Below are positions 14,928-21,827 of a stretch of 35,377 bases of DNA, one piece after another. The translations under genes were made by a program, and so were the position numbers. Numbering within the stretch: position 1 is the stretch's first letter; every line of letters begins with the position of its first letter. The stretch lies in NCBI GenBank assembly GCA_023511405.1, contig JAIMBO010000016.1, positions 1-35,377 on the forward strand, given 5' to 3'. The DNA is from Rubrobacteraceae bacterium (lineage in GTDB: Bacteria; Actinomycetota; Rubrobacteria; Rubrobacterales; Rubrobacteraceae). Under the pieces are notes generated by a model, which worked only from the letters and a program-made list of their open reading frames with translations, was not told where the DNA came from and ran no database searches.

Positions 14928-15794
14928 ATGGCGACGAGAATAGCGGTGCTCGGAACCGGGATCATGGGCGCGGCGATGGCGAGGAACCTGCTGAAGGCCG
15001 GGTTCGAGGTCGGCGTGTGGAACCGCACGCGGGAGAAGGCCGAGCCCCTCTCGGAAGAGGGGGCAATGGTCGCCGCAAGTCCGGAGGAGGCCGCGGAGGG
15101 AGCGGATTTTTTGATCACGATGCTCCCCACGGCGGAGGTCATCGAGGAAGTGCTCGGGGACGGTGTGCTCGGGGCTCTCGCCCGGGACGGCGTGTGGCTG
15201 CAGACGAGCACCGTGGGCGTCTCAGGGTGCGGGAAGCTGGCCGAGCTCGCGAAGCGTGCCGGTGTCTCTTACGTGGACGCCCCGGTGCTCGGCACGAAGC
15301 AGCCCGCCGAGCGGGGGGAGCTGGTGGTGATCGTCTCCGGCCCCGAAGAGCTGAAGGAGCGGTGCGCACCCGTCTTCGACGCGGTGGGACGCAGGACGCT
15401 CTGGCTCGGCCCCGAAGCGGGGGAGGCGAGCCGGCTGAAGCTGGTCGCGAACAACTGGATCGACGGGCTCCTCGGGGCGCTCGCCGAGACGATAGCCCTC
15501 GCCCGCGCGCTCGGGGTTGACCCGGAGGGGTTCTTGAACATCATAGATGGGGGCCAGATGGATTCACCGTACGCCCAGATGAAGGGCCGGATGATGATAA
15601 AGGGAGAGTACCCGGTGAGCTTCCCGCTCGAGCTGGCCCGCAAGGACGTCGGGCTCATCCTCGAAGCGGCCGCGGGAGGGGCTCTCGGGATGCCCGTCTC
15701 CGAGGCCGTGGCCTCACACTTCGACCGTGCGATCGAGTCCGGCCACGGTCAGGAGGACATGGCCGCCATCTACGAGGGTGTGCAAAGTTCCTGA
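14928..15794 (+). CDS. NAD(P)-dependent beta-hydroxyacid dehydrogenase (3-hydroxyisobutyrate dehydrogenase family)
   Basis: A 288-residue two-domain enzyme. The N-terminal Rossmann motif VLGTGIMGAAMARNLLKAG is at residues 7-25. WNRTREKAE follows; Arg33 would favour NADPH. The substrate loop LQTSTVGVSGCG replaces the usual DxSTxxP-type loop. The catalytic lysine is Lys171 in RLKLVANNWIDG, and the C-terminal helix has DVGLILEAA. The family oxidises 3-hydroxyisobutyrate or tartronate semialdehyde-type acids, or reduces glyoxylate or succinic semialdehyde. The exact substrate is not clear. The ATG at 14928 is chosen for GGAGG 7 bases upstream. It is followed after 8 bases by the MTH938-like gene. 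Confidence 0.93.
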   Translation: MATRIAVLGTGIMGAAMARNLLKAGFEVGVWNRTREKAEPLSEEGAMVAASPEEAAEGADFLITMLPTAEVIEEVLGDGVLGALARDGVWLQTSTVGVSGCGKLAELAKRAGVSYVDAPVLGTKQPAERGELVVIVSGPEELKERCAPVFDAVGRRTLWLGPEAGEASRLKLVANNWIDGLLGALAETIALARALGVDPEGFLNIIDGGQMDSPYAQMKGRMMIKGEYPVSFPLELARKDVGLILEAAAGGALGMPVSEAVASHFDRAIESGHGQEDMAAIYEGVQSS

Positions 15795-15802
15795 GGGATG
15801 CG

Positions 15803-16168
15803 ATGAGACCCGCACCGCGCGTGACCGGCCTCTCCTGGGGCAGAATCGAAACCGAAATCGGTTCCTTCAGGGACGCCAGGCTCTTTCCCGGTGGAGCGCG
15901 GGAGTGGGACTGGGGCGAGACCGGAACCCATCATCATCCCGGCGTGCAACCGGCCGACGTGTCCGAGCTGCTCGAGAGGGGCGCCAGAGAGGTGATCATC
16001 GGCTGCGGCTTCCACGGCCGCCTCGGGGTCTCGCCGGAGACCAGGGTATTTCTCGAGGGGCACGGCATCGAATTGCATGTTCTCCAAACTCCCGAGGCCG
16101 CCGCACTCTACGAGCGGCTGTGCGAAGAGGGCCGGGCGGTGGGTGCGCTGGTGCACTCGACCTGCTAG
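15803..16168 (+). CDS. MTH938/NDUFAF3-domain protein
   Basis: A 121-residue protein matching the single-domain MTH938-like (DUF498/NDUFAF3) family. An N-terminal beta region reads PRVTGLSWGRIETEIGSFRD and DARLFPGGAREWDW, where GTHHHPGVQ marks the loop before the helix. The core is REVIIGCGFHGRLGVSPET, and the C-terminal part is HVLQTPEAAALYERL with a closing GALVHSTC. The mitochondrial relative assists complex I assembly; bacterial members have no established role. It begins 8 bases after the dehydrogenase and is surely in its operon. Its last codons overlap a promoter for the next gene. No membrane segment. Confidence 0.85.
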   Translation: MRPAPRVTGLSWGRIETEIGSFRDARLFPGGAREWDWGETGTHHHPGVQPADVSELLERGAREVIIGCGFHGRLGVSPETRVFLEGHGIELHVLQTPEAAALYERLCEEGRAVGALVHSTC

Positions 16169-16184
16169 CGGCCGGGGATATAAT
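16157..16184 (+). promoter_or_regulatory. promoter of the PCP_red-domain gene
   Basis: TCGACC (16157-16162), a 16-base spacer and a perfect TATAAT (16179-16184) lie over the last codons of the MTH938-like gene. They predict a transcript starting about 35 bases before the GTG at 16225. This gives the tiny downstream gene its own transcription. Confidence 0.65.
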
Positions 16185-16224
16185 GACCGAGGAGAGACGC
16201 TGTACTCGAAAGGAGGAGATCGCC

Positions 16225-16413
16225 GTGGCGGAGACCAAGAAAATCACCTGGGATCCGGAGGCCGAACGCAGGATCAAGCGCAGCCCCTTCTTCATGCGCC
16301 GCTACATCCGCAAGCGCATCGAAGAGCGCGTCGCGAGCCGCGGCCGCGACCGCGTGACCGAAGCCGACGTGGACGAGAGCGCTCGCTCCTACCGCCAGTA
16401 CCGCTTCAAGTAA
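16225..16413 (+). CDS. small PCP_red-domain protein
   Basis: A 62-residue basic protein, starting MAETKKITWDPEAERRI. The block SPFFMRRYIRKRIEERVASR followed by RDRVTEADVDESARSY resembles the PCP_red domain (proto-chlorophyllide reductase 57-kDa subunit, C-terminal). In photosynthetic enzymes this domain is the tail of BchB/ChlB; many non-photosynthetic bacteria carry it as a stand-alone protein of unknown role. The GTG at 16225 is preferred over an ATG at 16183 because AGGAGG lies 8 bases before it and the ATG overlaps the -10 box. It ends 8 bases into the convergent XRE gene. No photosynthesis genes are nearby. Confidence 0.8.
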   Translation: MAETKKITWDPEAERRIKRSPFFMRRYIRKRIEERVASRGRDRVTEADVDESARSYRQYRFK

Positions 16414-16951
16414 CCCGGCCTCGCGATCTACCGCCTTCCTCCGCCCGTTCCGCGGGCCGCCCCTCGCGTGCCTCGCGGTGGAACATGATCGTCGTCTCTA
16501 TCGACCCGGAACGGGCGTAGACCTCGCGGATCTGACGCTTTATGAACCAGCGCTGGTTGCTCCTGGCCGGGAATTCGCCGTAGAGCTCCTGCAGCCTCCG
16601 GCACTCCTCGTAGAGCTCGCGCAACAGACGCTCGAGATCCGCGAGCGGAAACCTCTCGAGCATCCGCTCGAACTCGTCCTCCCCGACCGACATCGCCCAC
16701 TCCAGCGACGCCTCGGGCTCCGTCGCAGGGCCCTGCCCCCCCTGCGGCGAGAGCAGCCCCCGGGGATCGACCCCCAGCGCCCGCGCAAGCTTGCGCACCG
16801 TCCCGAAGTGCGGGTTCGAGATCCTGCCGCTCTCTATCCCCGATACCGTCGTCGGACTCACCCCCGCCTCCTCGGCGAGCTTGCTCTGAGTCCACATCTT
16901 CAGCCGTCGGATCTCGACCAGCCGCTCCCCTATGTTCTCGTTCCTCTCCAT
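16406..16951 (-). CDS. XRE-family helix-turn-helix transcriptional regulator
   Basis: A 181-residue cytoplasmic protein. Residues about 8-65 form a Cro/CI-type HTH: LVEIRRLKMWTQSKLAEEAG, then VSPTTVSGIESGR and FGTVRKLARALGVDP. A Gln/Pro-rich linker follows. A Glu/Leu-rich helical region (ERMLERFPLADLERLLREL, then YEECRRLQELYGEF) may mediate dimerisation or partner binding. The rest is a basic tail. Its target is unknown. The ATG at 16951 has GAAGAGGG upstream and an extended -10 box at 16982-16990. It converges with the PCP_red gene, and the two reading frames overlap by 8 bases. Confidence 0.9.
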   Translation of the reverse strand: MERNENIGERLVEIRRLKMWTQSKLAEEAGVSPTTVSGIESGRISNPHFGTVRKLARALGVDPRGLLSPQGGQGPATEPEASLEWAMSVGEDEFERMLERFPLADLERLLRELYEECRRLQELYGEFPARSNQRWFIKRQIREVYARSGSIETTIMFHREAREGRPAERAEEGGRSRGRVT

Positions 16952-16981
16952 GCCCTCTTCATACGCCTCTACTCACCCGTA

Positions 16982-16990
16982 AGTATAGCA
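16982..16990 (-). promoter_or_regulatory. extended -10 promoter of the XRE regulator
   Basis: On the minus strand TGCTATACT occupies 16990-16982, an extended -10 element (TGn plus TATACT) 31 bases before the ATG at 16951. No matching -35 is obvious, as is usual for extended -10 promoters. Confidence 0.5.
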
Positions 16991-17323
16991 TGCCTGTTCC
17001 GCAAGCCGTTTTTTGCATAGTAGATTGTTAATTTTCTGTCTTGAAGTAGTCGTGGAAGAATGTTAGACGGGCTGTGGGGTTTGGTTGTTCGGGCGGTTTT
17101 GGAGGGGGAGGTTTCCGGTGGGCTGGTGCCGGGATCAGCAAAAAATATCCGGGCCGGCGAAGCGCCCCCACTGCTACACGGACGCGCAACCACCGGCCCG
17201 GTCCGGGCACCTCATGGCTCCCGGAAGGTTGTCGGGTTCAGCTGTCCATCGGACCCTTCCCTCCTACCCAGAGGCCAACAACCTGTAACCATGATAACAC
17301 GTCGGGTCTCCCCGCGTGGCGGG
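16991..17323. other. intergenic region with a 9-bp stem and T-rich end on the minus strand
   Basis: No gene I can support lies between the XRE promoter and 17324. The region is clearly patterned. CCGGGCCGG (17149-17157) pairs perfectly with CCGGCCCGG (17193-17201). Read on the minus strand, this stem is followed by ATATTTTTT, like a terminator. Further on, AGGTTGT (17225-17231) matches ACAACCT (17278-17284), and inside that GGGTTC can pair with GGACCC. This could be a small RNA on the minus strand or a structured 5' leader. I recognise no known RNA family, and no tRNA fold is seen. Confidence 0.35.
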
Positions 17324-17329
17324 TATAAT
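17324..17329 (+). promoter_or_regulatory. -10 box for the 17373 operon
   Basis: A perfect TATAAT lies 43 bases before the ATG at 17373. No good -35 is visible. It indicates that the upstream in-frame start at 17316, which would lie over this box, is not the true start. Confidence 0.45.
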
Positions 17330-17372
17330 GGTCCGTAGCCTGCAGGCGAAGGAAGGGTTCGGTTCGATCTCC

Positions 17373-18011
17373 ATGAAGTGGCTCAAGGTCTACGGTCTTC
17401 CGAGGTTGCCCCTGTTTCTCGCCCGGATCGCGATGCGGCTCGGGTTGCCCGGGCCTTCGTGGTACAAGTGGAAGGCCGCGTCGAGCGGGACCGGTGTGAT
17501 CCTGGACGAGATGATCCGGGCGGCGGACGACCTCGGCTACAACGGGCAAAAGATAGCGCAGCTCGCGATGAGCCGCATCGGGGAGAAGCAGGGGCGGGAC
17601 CTGCGCGAGCAGCTCGGCGTGAGGACGATGAAGGACACCGTCGACGTGGTCATGCTCGCCAACCGCTTCTTCGACATCGAGATCACGCTGACCGAGCAGA
17701 AGGAGGGGCGGTACGTCATAAACGCCGACCGCTGCCCGTGGTTCGGCGGGATGGGCAAGGAGGGCGTCCCCGGCTGGGACGTCAAGCCCTGCGCCGCCTT
17801 CTCCACCTACGAGAAGGCGCTCGTCAAGGCGATAAACCCCAACGTGAAGCTCTCCTACACCGAGAAGAGGACCACCGGAGGGCAGACCTGCCGCGGCGTC
17901 TACCAGTACAGGGATGAGGCCCTCGGCGACGGTCCCGCGGGGGGCGTGAAGCCGGAGATGGTGCAGATCGGCCGCAAGCCGGGGAAGAGAGAGAAGGCCC
18001 CGGCGGAGTAG
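17373..18011 (+). CDS. conserved hypothetical, possibly ATC-hydrolase-like (L-2-amino-thiazoline-4-carboxylate hydrolase fold)
   Basis: A 212-residue cytoplasmic protein. The first 90 residues are basic and helical (MKWLKVYGLPRLPLFLARIA). The second half has IEITLTEQKEGRYVINADRC, then WDVKPCAAFSTYEKALVKAI, and ends its core with LSYTEKRTTGGQTCRGVYQY. The spaced cysteines and the closing basic-Thr-GG-x-x-C-x-hydrophobic pattern remind me of the ATC hydrolase family (a cysteine biosynthesis side enzyme), but this is a weak recognition. The ATG at 17373 was chosen because the promoter TATAAT lies upstream at 17324; the nearest purine-rich SD (GAAGGAAGGG) is rather far. Its stop TAG is immediately followed by the ATG of the molybdopterin gene, so the two are coupled. 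Confidence 0.75.
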   Translation: MKWLKVYGLPRLPLFLARIAMRLGLPGPSWYKWKAASSGTGVILDEMIRAADDLGYNGQKIAQLAMSRIGEKQGRDLREQLGVRTMKDTVDVVMLANRFFDIEITLTEQKEGRYVINADRCPWFGGMGKEGVPGWDVKPCAAFSTYEKALVKAINPNVKLSYTEKRTTGGQTCRGVYQYRDEALGDGPAGGVKPEMVQIGRKPGKREKAPAE

Positions 18012-18611
18012 ATGAAGCGTATCGAGATAGACACCGCGCGGGGTCGCGAGCGGGTGCCGCCCGGGCAGTACCTGGTGGGGGAGAGGTGGCCGGTTTTGAC
18101 CGCCGGGCCGACCCCGGGGTTCGACCCCGAGAGCTGGGACTTCCGGGTCGAGGGGCTTATCGAGAACCCCCTGAGGTTCACCTGGGAGGAGTGGGGCAGG
18201 CTCCCGAAGGTCGAGGTGAGGGCGGACATGCACTGCGTCACCTCCTGGAGCCGGCTCGACAACCTGTGGATGGGCGTGCAGGCGAAGTACATCCTGGAGC
18301 TCGCGAAGCCCGAGCCGGAGGCGGAGTTCGTCTCGGTGTTCTGCGACGGCGGCTACACGACCAACGTCCCGCTCGAAGAGCTATACGAGGAGGACGTCCT
18401 CTTCGCCACCCACCACGACGGCGAGCCGCTCTCGCCGGGGCACGGGTATCCTCTGAGGCTCGTCGTCCCGCGCCTCTACGGCTGGAAGAGCGCGAAGTGG
18501 GTGCGCGGCATCGAACTCCTCGCCGAGGACAGGCCTGGCTTCTGGGAGGAGAACGGCTACCACAACTACGGCGACCCCTGGCGCGAGCAGCGCTACAGCT
18601 TCAGCTTCTAG
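18012..18611 (+). CDS. molybdopterin-dependent oxidoreductase (sulfite oxidase/YedY-like catalytic domain)
   Basis: A 199-residue single-domain protein with the sulfite-oxidase Moco fold. FRVEGLIENPLRFTWEEWGR marks the start of the domain. Cys75 in ADMHCVTSWSRLDNLW is the expected molybdenum ligand. Later elements are SVFCDGGYTTNVPL, GEPLSPGHGYPLRLVVPRLY and GWKSAKWVRGIELL, all typical. There is no signal peptide, haem domain or dimerisation domain, so it is a minimal cytoplasmic form, perhaps with a partner. The substrate is unknown (sulfite or an oxidised sulfur or methionine compound would be typical). It starts directly at the stop of the preceding gene and converges on a sulfotransferase gene, sharing the palindromic stop CTAG. 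Confidence 0.92.
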   Translation: MKRIEIDTARGRERVPPGQYLVGERWPVLTAGPTPGFDPESWDFRVEGLIENPLRFTWEEWGRLPKVEVRADMHCVTSWSRLDNLWMGVQAKYILELAKPEPEAEFVSVFCDGGYTTNVPLEELYEEDVLFATHHDGEPLSPGHGYPLRLVVPRLYGWKSAKWVRGIELLAEDRPGFWEENGYHNYGDPWREQRYSFSF

Positions 18612-19528
18612 GGGCGGTACCCGTAGCGCGAGAGCAGCGGCGCGGTGAGTGCGGTGACGAGCGCGCGGTCGCGGGGGGACATCTCCGTCTGCCAGCGGCG
18701 GTCCTCTCGCAGCTCGACGGTGCCGGTCTCGAAGCGGTTGGGATTGCCGGAGACGGTGTGGCTCACGCCGAGCTCGACCCCGCGTTCTCCGGTCAGCGGG
18801 ATGCGGGCGTCCTCCTCGTCCACCAGCTTCAGGATGCTCAGGAAGCTCGCACGCGGGTCGGCGACGAAGTCCTCGTAGCGCAGGCGGAGGTATCTATCCG
18901 GGGTCTTCCGCCAGAGGGCTTCGGCGGCGGCGTTCCAGGCGTTCCACATGACGGCGCTGCGGGCCGGGGGGGAGCTGAACATGTACTCCCGGTTCTCGGT
19001 GTCGGGCTGGCGCTTCTTCTTCTGCCAGGAGTAGGCGGCGGCCCTGGGGTCGCGGACGAGGTGCAGCGCGTAGAGCTCGACGCCGGGGGCGTGGGACATC
19101 GCGTAGCCGTGCGCGGGCTCCTTCGATGAGTCCACGACCACCCGGCTGCCGGAGACTTCGCCGATGGCCTCGTAGAGCCTGCCGTAGGAGGCGAGGAGCT
19201 TCCCGATGCGGCCTTCCATCCGCCTCCACCCTCCGGGGGCGAGCATGAGGGGGATGTGGCGGGTGCGGGTGCCGGCCCGCTGTAGCCGGATCATCTCGCG
19301 GGCGAAGTCTTCGTCCGGGCCGCCGAAGGCGCGCCGCATGATCTCCTGCCAGGTGGCGCATTCGTGGAACGGCCTCCCGCAGCCGCACAGGCGGTTCTCC
19401 AGCACGTTGTGCCGCCAGAGGAAGTTCAGCTCGCCGGCCGAGAAGAACCCCCTGATCTGCCCCAGGGAGTTCGAGAGGATCGTGCTCCCGCTGCGCCCGA
19501 GGCCCACGACGTAGAGGACCTTAACCAC
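18608..19528 (-). CDS. sulfotransferase family protein (last gene of the EPS locus)
   Basis: A 306-residue protein with the PAPS-dependent sulfotransferase signature. The 5'-phosphosulfate loop is GLGRSGSTILSNSLG at residues 9-23. The 3'-phosphate motif is LVRDPRAAAYSWQKKK at about residue 178. Between them are CGCGRPFHECATWQ, with clustered cysteines, and VVVDSSKEPAHGYAM, which resembles the bacterial carbohydrate-sulfotransferase group. It likely transfers sulfate to a sugar, perhaps of the exopolysaccharide made by the neighbours. No membrane segment is seen. Its start lies 8 bases inside the end of the flippase gene, indicating one operon. Confidence 0.9.
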   Translation of the reverse strand: MVKVLYVVGLGRSGSTILSNSLGQIRGFFSAGELNFLWRHNVLENRLCGCGRPFHECATWQEIMRRAFGGPDEDFAREMIRLQRAGTRTRHIPLMLAPGGWRRMEGRIGKLLASYGRLYEAIGEVSGSRVVVDSSKEPAHGYAMSHAPGVELYALHLVRDPRAAAYSWQKKKRQPDTENREYMFSSPPARSAVMWNAWNAAAEALWRKTPDRYLRLRYEDFVADPRASFLSILKLVDEEDARIPLTGERGVELGVSHTVSGNPNRFETGTVELREDRRWQTEMSPRDRALVTALTAPLLSRYGYRP

Positions 19529-21134
19529 GCCCCAGCCTCCGTGGAAGGTGCCTGCGGGCGACGTTCCAGAAGGTGCGCAGGAACTCGCGGTCCGTCTCCG
19601 AGAGGCCGAGGAGGAGCAGGACAGCGAGGAAGACCAGCCCCAGGAAGACGCCCAGGGCGGCCACCCGCACGATCGGGATGTGAACCGGGAAGAAGAGGCC
19701 GAGGAAGTAGGTCGCGAGAGCGGCGACGACGCCCGCGATGAGCGGCTTCAGCCACTCCGGGCTGTAGGGCCAGAAGCCAATCTTCCACCTGACCGCACCC
19801 ATCGTCCCCGCGTTCTCCGCGACGATCGCCGTCGCCATCCCAACGGCCGCCCCGATTATCCCGAAGTGCGGGACCAGCAGCAGGCTCACGATCACGCCGA
19901 GGATGGCGGCGGAGGTGGTCGCGACCATCTCGATGTTCTGGCGGCCGGTCATCGCGAGCATGCGCGGCGTGGTCCCGACCGAGGCGCTGAAGAGCTGGGC
20001 CACCGCGACGATCCAGAGCGCGCTCTCCCCCCTGACGAAGTCTTTGCCGAAGACCGCGAGGATGTCGTGCCCGAGCACCACGATGACCAGGAAGATGGGG
20101 AAGGCCCCGATGAAGATCCAGCGCGATACGTCCTTGTAGAGCCTGCCGAGCTGATCGAGCTCGCCCCGGGCGTAGAAGCTGGAGATGATCGGGGAGAAGA
20201 TGCCGGAAAAGGCGAAGCGCACGATCGTCGAGAGGGTGGCGGTGCGGGCGGCGGCGTTGAAGATCCCGACCGGGGCTCCGGCGGCGAAAGCGGTGAGGAT
20301 CAGGACCGCCGACTGGTTGTCCAGGTAGCGGGCCCCGGTGGCGATGCTCAGAGGGATCGAGACCTTGAAGAGCTCGCGGGTCTCCATCTTCGGGGGAACG
20401 CGGCGGTCGAAGAGCGGCGGGAAGAGTCTCTTCAGGAAGTACACCCCGAGGAGCCCGGCCAGCAGCATCGCGGCGCCGTAGGCGGCTATGACGCTGGTGA
20501 CGCTCCTGCCGAACAGATAGAAGACGCCGAGCAGCACCAGGAAGAGCGCTGGCCTTGCGAACTGCTGGACGTAGGCGGCGTAGGTGACCGTCTGGAAGCC
20601 CTGGGTCGCCCAGGCGACCATGCTCATGAACACGAAGAACGGCAACACGAACGCGAACGCCCGGATGACCGTCGCCATCTCAGGGCTGCTGTTCGGGAGG
20701 TGGGTGGCGACGAAGGGGGCCGTGAAGAAGAGCGCCGCGCCCAGCGCGAGGCTTATCCCGAGCGTGATCAGGACGGTCTGCACGATCGTGCCCTTGACCC
20801 TCGGGGTGTCTCCCTTCGCCCGGTGGTGGGCGACGTAGCGCACGACGCTGTTCTCCATGCCGAAGCGGGAGACGGTCTGTGCTCCGGTCACGACCGCCAC
20901 CCCGGAGGAGTAGAAGCCGTACGTCTCGGCGCCGAAGAGCCTGGAGATGGCGATCTGGGTGATGAATCCTAGCAGGCGTCCGACCCCCTGCCCGAGCGTG
21001 CTGATCCCGGCACCGCGGGCGACCCGGGCGACGTAGGTGTCGTCCCGTCCGGTCGGGGTGACCCCGGGCGCTATGTCCTGCTCGGGCTCCCTGCCCGGGA
21101 GACCGCCCGTCCTGTCCTGTCCTCGGGAGTCCAT
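19521..21134 (-). CDS. polysaccharide flippase (Wzx/MATE-like, MOP superfamily)
   Basis: A 537-residue membrane protein with about 14 helices, member of the oligosaccharide flippase group. It is thought to translocate undecaprenyl-linked repeat units to the outer face. A 40-residue cytoplasmic N terminus precedes RGAGISTLGQGVGRLLGFIT and SRLFGAETYGFYSSG, the usual start of Wzx-like proteins. The second half repeats the pattern (GARYLDNQSAVLILTAFAAG). The ATG has no SD; instead TATAAT stands 9 bases upstream at 21144-21149, suggesting an internal promoter with a nearly leaderless transcript. It overlaps the sulfotransferase gene downstream by 8 bases. Confidence 0.92.
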   Translation of the reverse strand: MDSRGQDRTGGLPGREPEQDIAPGVTPTGRDDTYVARVARGAGISTLGQGVGRLLGFITQIAISRLFGAETYGFYSSGVAVVTGAQTVSRFGMENSVVRYVAHHRAKGDTPRVKGTIVQTVLITLGISLALGAALFFTAPFVATHLPNSSPEMATVIRAFAFVLPFFVFMSMVAWATQGFQTVTYAAYVQQFARPALFLVLLGVFYLFGRSVTSVIAAYGAAMLLAGLLGVYFLKRLFPPLFDRRVPPKMETRELFKVSIPLSIATGARYLDNQSAVLILTAFAAGAPVGIFNAAARTATLSTIVRFAFSGIFSPIISSFYARGELDQLGRLYKDVSRWIFIGAFPIFLVIVVLGHDILAVFGKDFVRGESALWIVAVAQLFSASVGTTPRMLAMTGRQNIEMVATTSAAILGVIVSLLLVPHFGIIGAAVGMATAIVAENAGTMGAVRWKIGFWPYSPEWLKPLIAGVVAALATYFLGLFFPVHIPIVRVAALGVFLGLVFLAVLLLLGLSETDREFLRTFWNVARRHLPRRLGRG

Positions 21135-21143
21135 TAGCGGAGG

Positions 21144-21149
21144 ATTATA
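21144..21149 (-). promoter_or_regulatory. internal -10 box before the flippase gene
   Basis: On the minus strand TATAAT (21149-21144) is followed after 9 bases by the flippase ATG. It overlaps the stop codon of the preceding membrane protein gene. There is no clear -35. It would give a leader of only a few bases. Confidence 0.4.
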
Positions 21150-21786
21150 GAGGTTCTCCGCCGGGAGAAGGGGCTGCCCTCCTGCTCCCTTCCTTCCCGT
21201 TCTTTCTGCGCCACAGGCCCGCCGCCATCTCCCAGAGGGCCGCGAAGCCCATCCACGCCCAGCCCACGCCGAAGAGTATCCAGAGCGCCGCTCCGAGGCC
21301 TCCCAGGTTCTCGGAGAAGGCGATGAGCCCGGCCCACGCGCCTATCGTGAGCGGGAGCGTGCCCCACAGCGGGAGCGCCCGCGCCGGGGCCGAGGCGAGC
21401 CCGAAGAGGATCGCCCCGGCGGCGAGCGCGAACAGCCCGACCCGGAAGGTGCGGTAACCCGGCGCGGCGGTGAGGTAGACCTCGTCGAGCTTGAGCCAGA
21501 ACAGCATGACGTCGCCCGCGATGACGAGGAGGAGCCCGAAGAGGGTGAAGAGGAACGCGAACCGTTCGGTCCAGCCGGTGCGGTTCCGCTGCCAGGAGTG
21601 GAGCCCGATGAGCCCCACGGCGAGCATCAGCGGGGCCGAAGGGAAGAGCTTCCAGAAGAAGTTCGGGCTCTTGAACTTCACCTCCGAGAGGTGGACGCCG
21701 AGCGGAGAGAGCGCCCAGAGGATCCCCCCGATGAGGCAGGCCACGGAGAGCGCCCGCAGCAGGGAACGTGTGGATTTTTCGGTCAA
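21145..21786 (-). CDS. hypothetical membrane protein in the EPS locus
   Basis: A 213-residue protein with about six hydrophobic helices (ALSVACLIGGILWALSPLG, MLAVGLIGLHSW, FAFLFTLFGLLLVIAGDVML, FRVGLFALAAGAILFGLAS, WGTLPLTIGAWAGLIAFS, ALWILFGVGWAWMGFAALW) and a basic C-terminal tail. I recognise no family. The TTG at 21786 is chosen because AAGGAG stands 6 bases before it; an upstream ATG at 21825 would have no SD and touch the previous gene. It lies between the sulfatase-like gene and the flippase and is probably co-transcribed. A role in envelope glycan assembly is inferred from context only. Confidence 0.8.
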   Translation of the reverse strand: MTEKSTRSLLRALSVACLIGGILWALSPLGVHLSEVKFKSPNFFWKLFPSAPLMLAVGLIGLHSWQRNRTGWTERFAFLFTLFGLLLVIAGDVMLFWLKLDEVYLTAAPGYRTFRVGLFALAAGAILFGLASAPARALPLWGTLPLTIGAWAGLIAFSENLGGLGAALWILFGVGWAWMGFAALWEMAAGLWRRKNGKEGSRRAAPSPGGEPL

Positions 21787-21827
21787 AGCCTGCTCCTTTC
21801 CACGCCGACGGCCCGCAGCCGGCATGC

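Noticed and set aside
17149-17201. Cobalamin riboswitch or tRNA-like element
   Set aside because: CCCCCACTGC looked a little like part of a B12 riboswitch, and the stems like a tRNA, but the other conserved blocks and the cloverleaf are missing.
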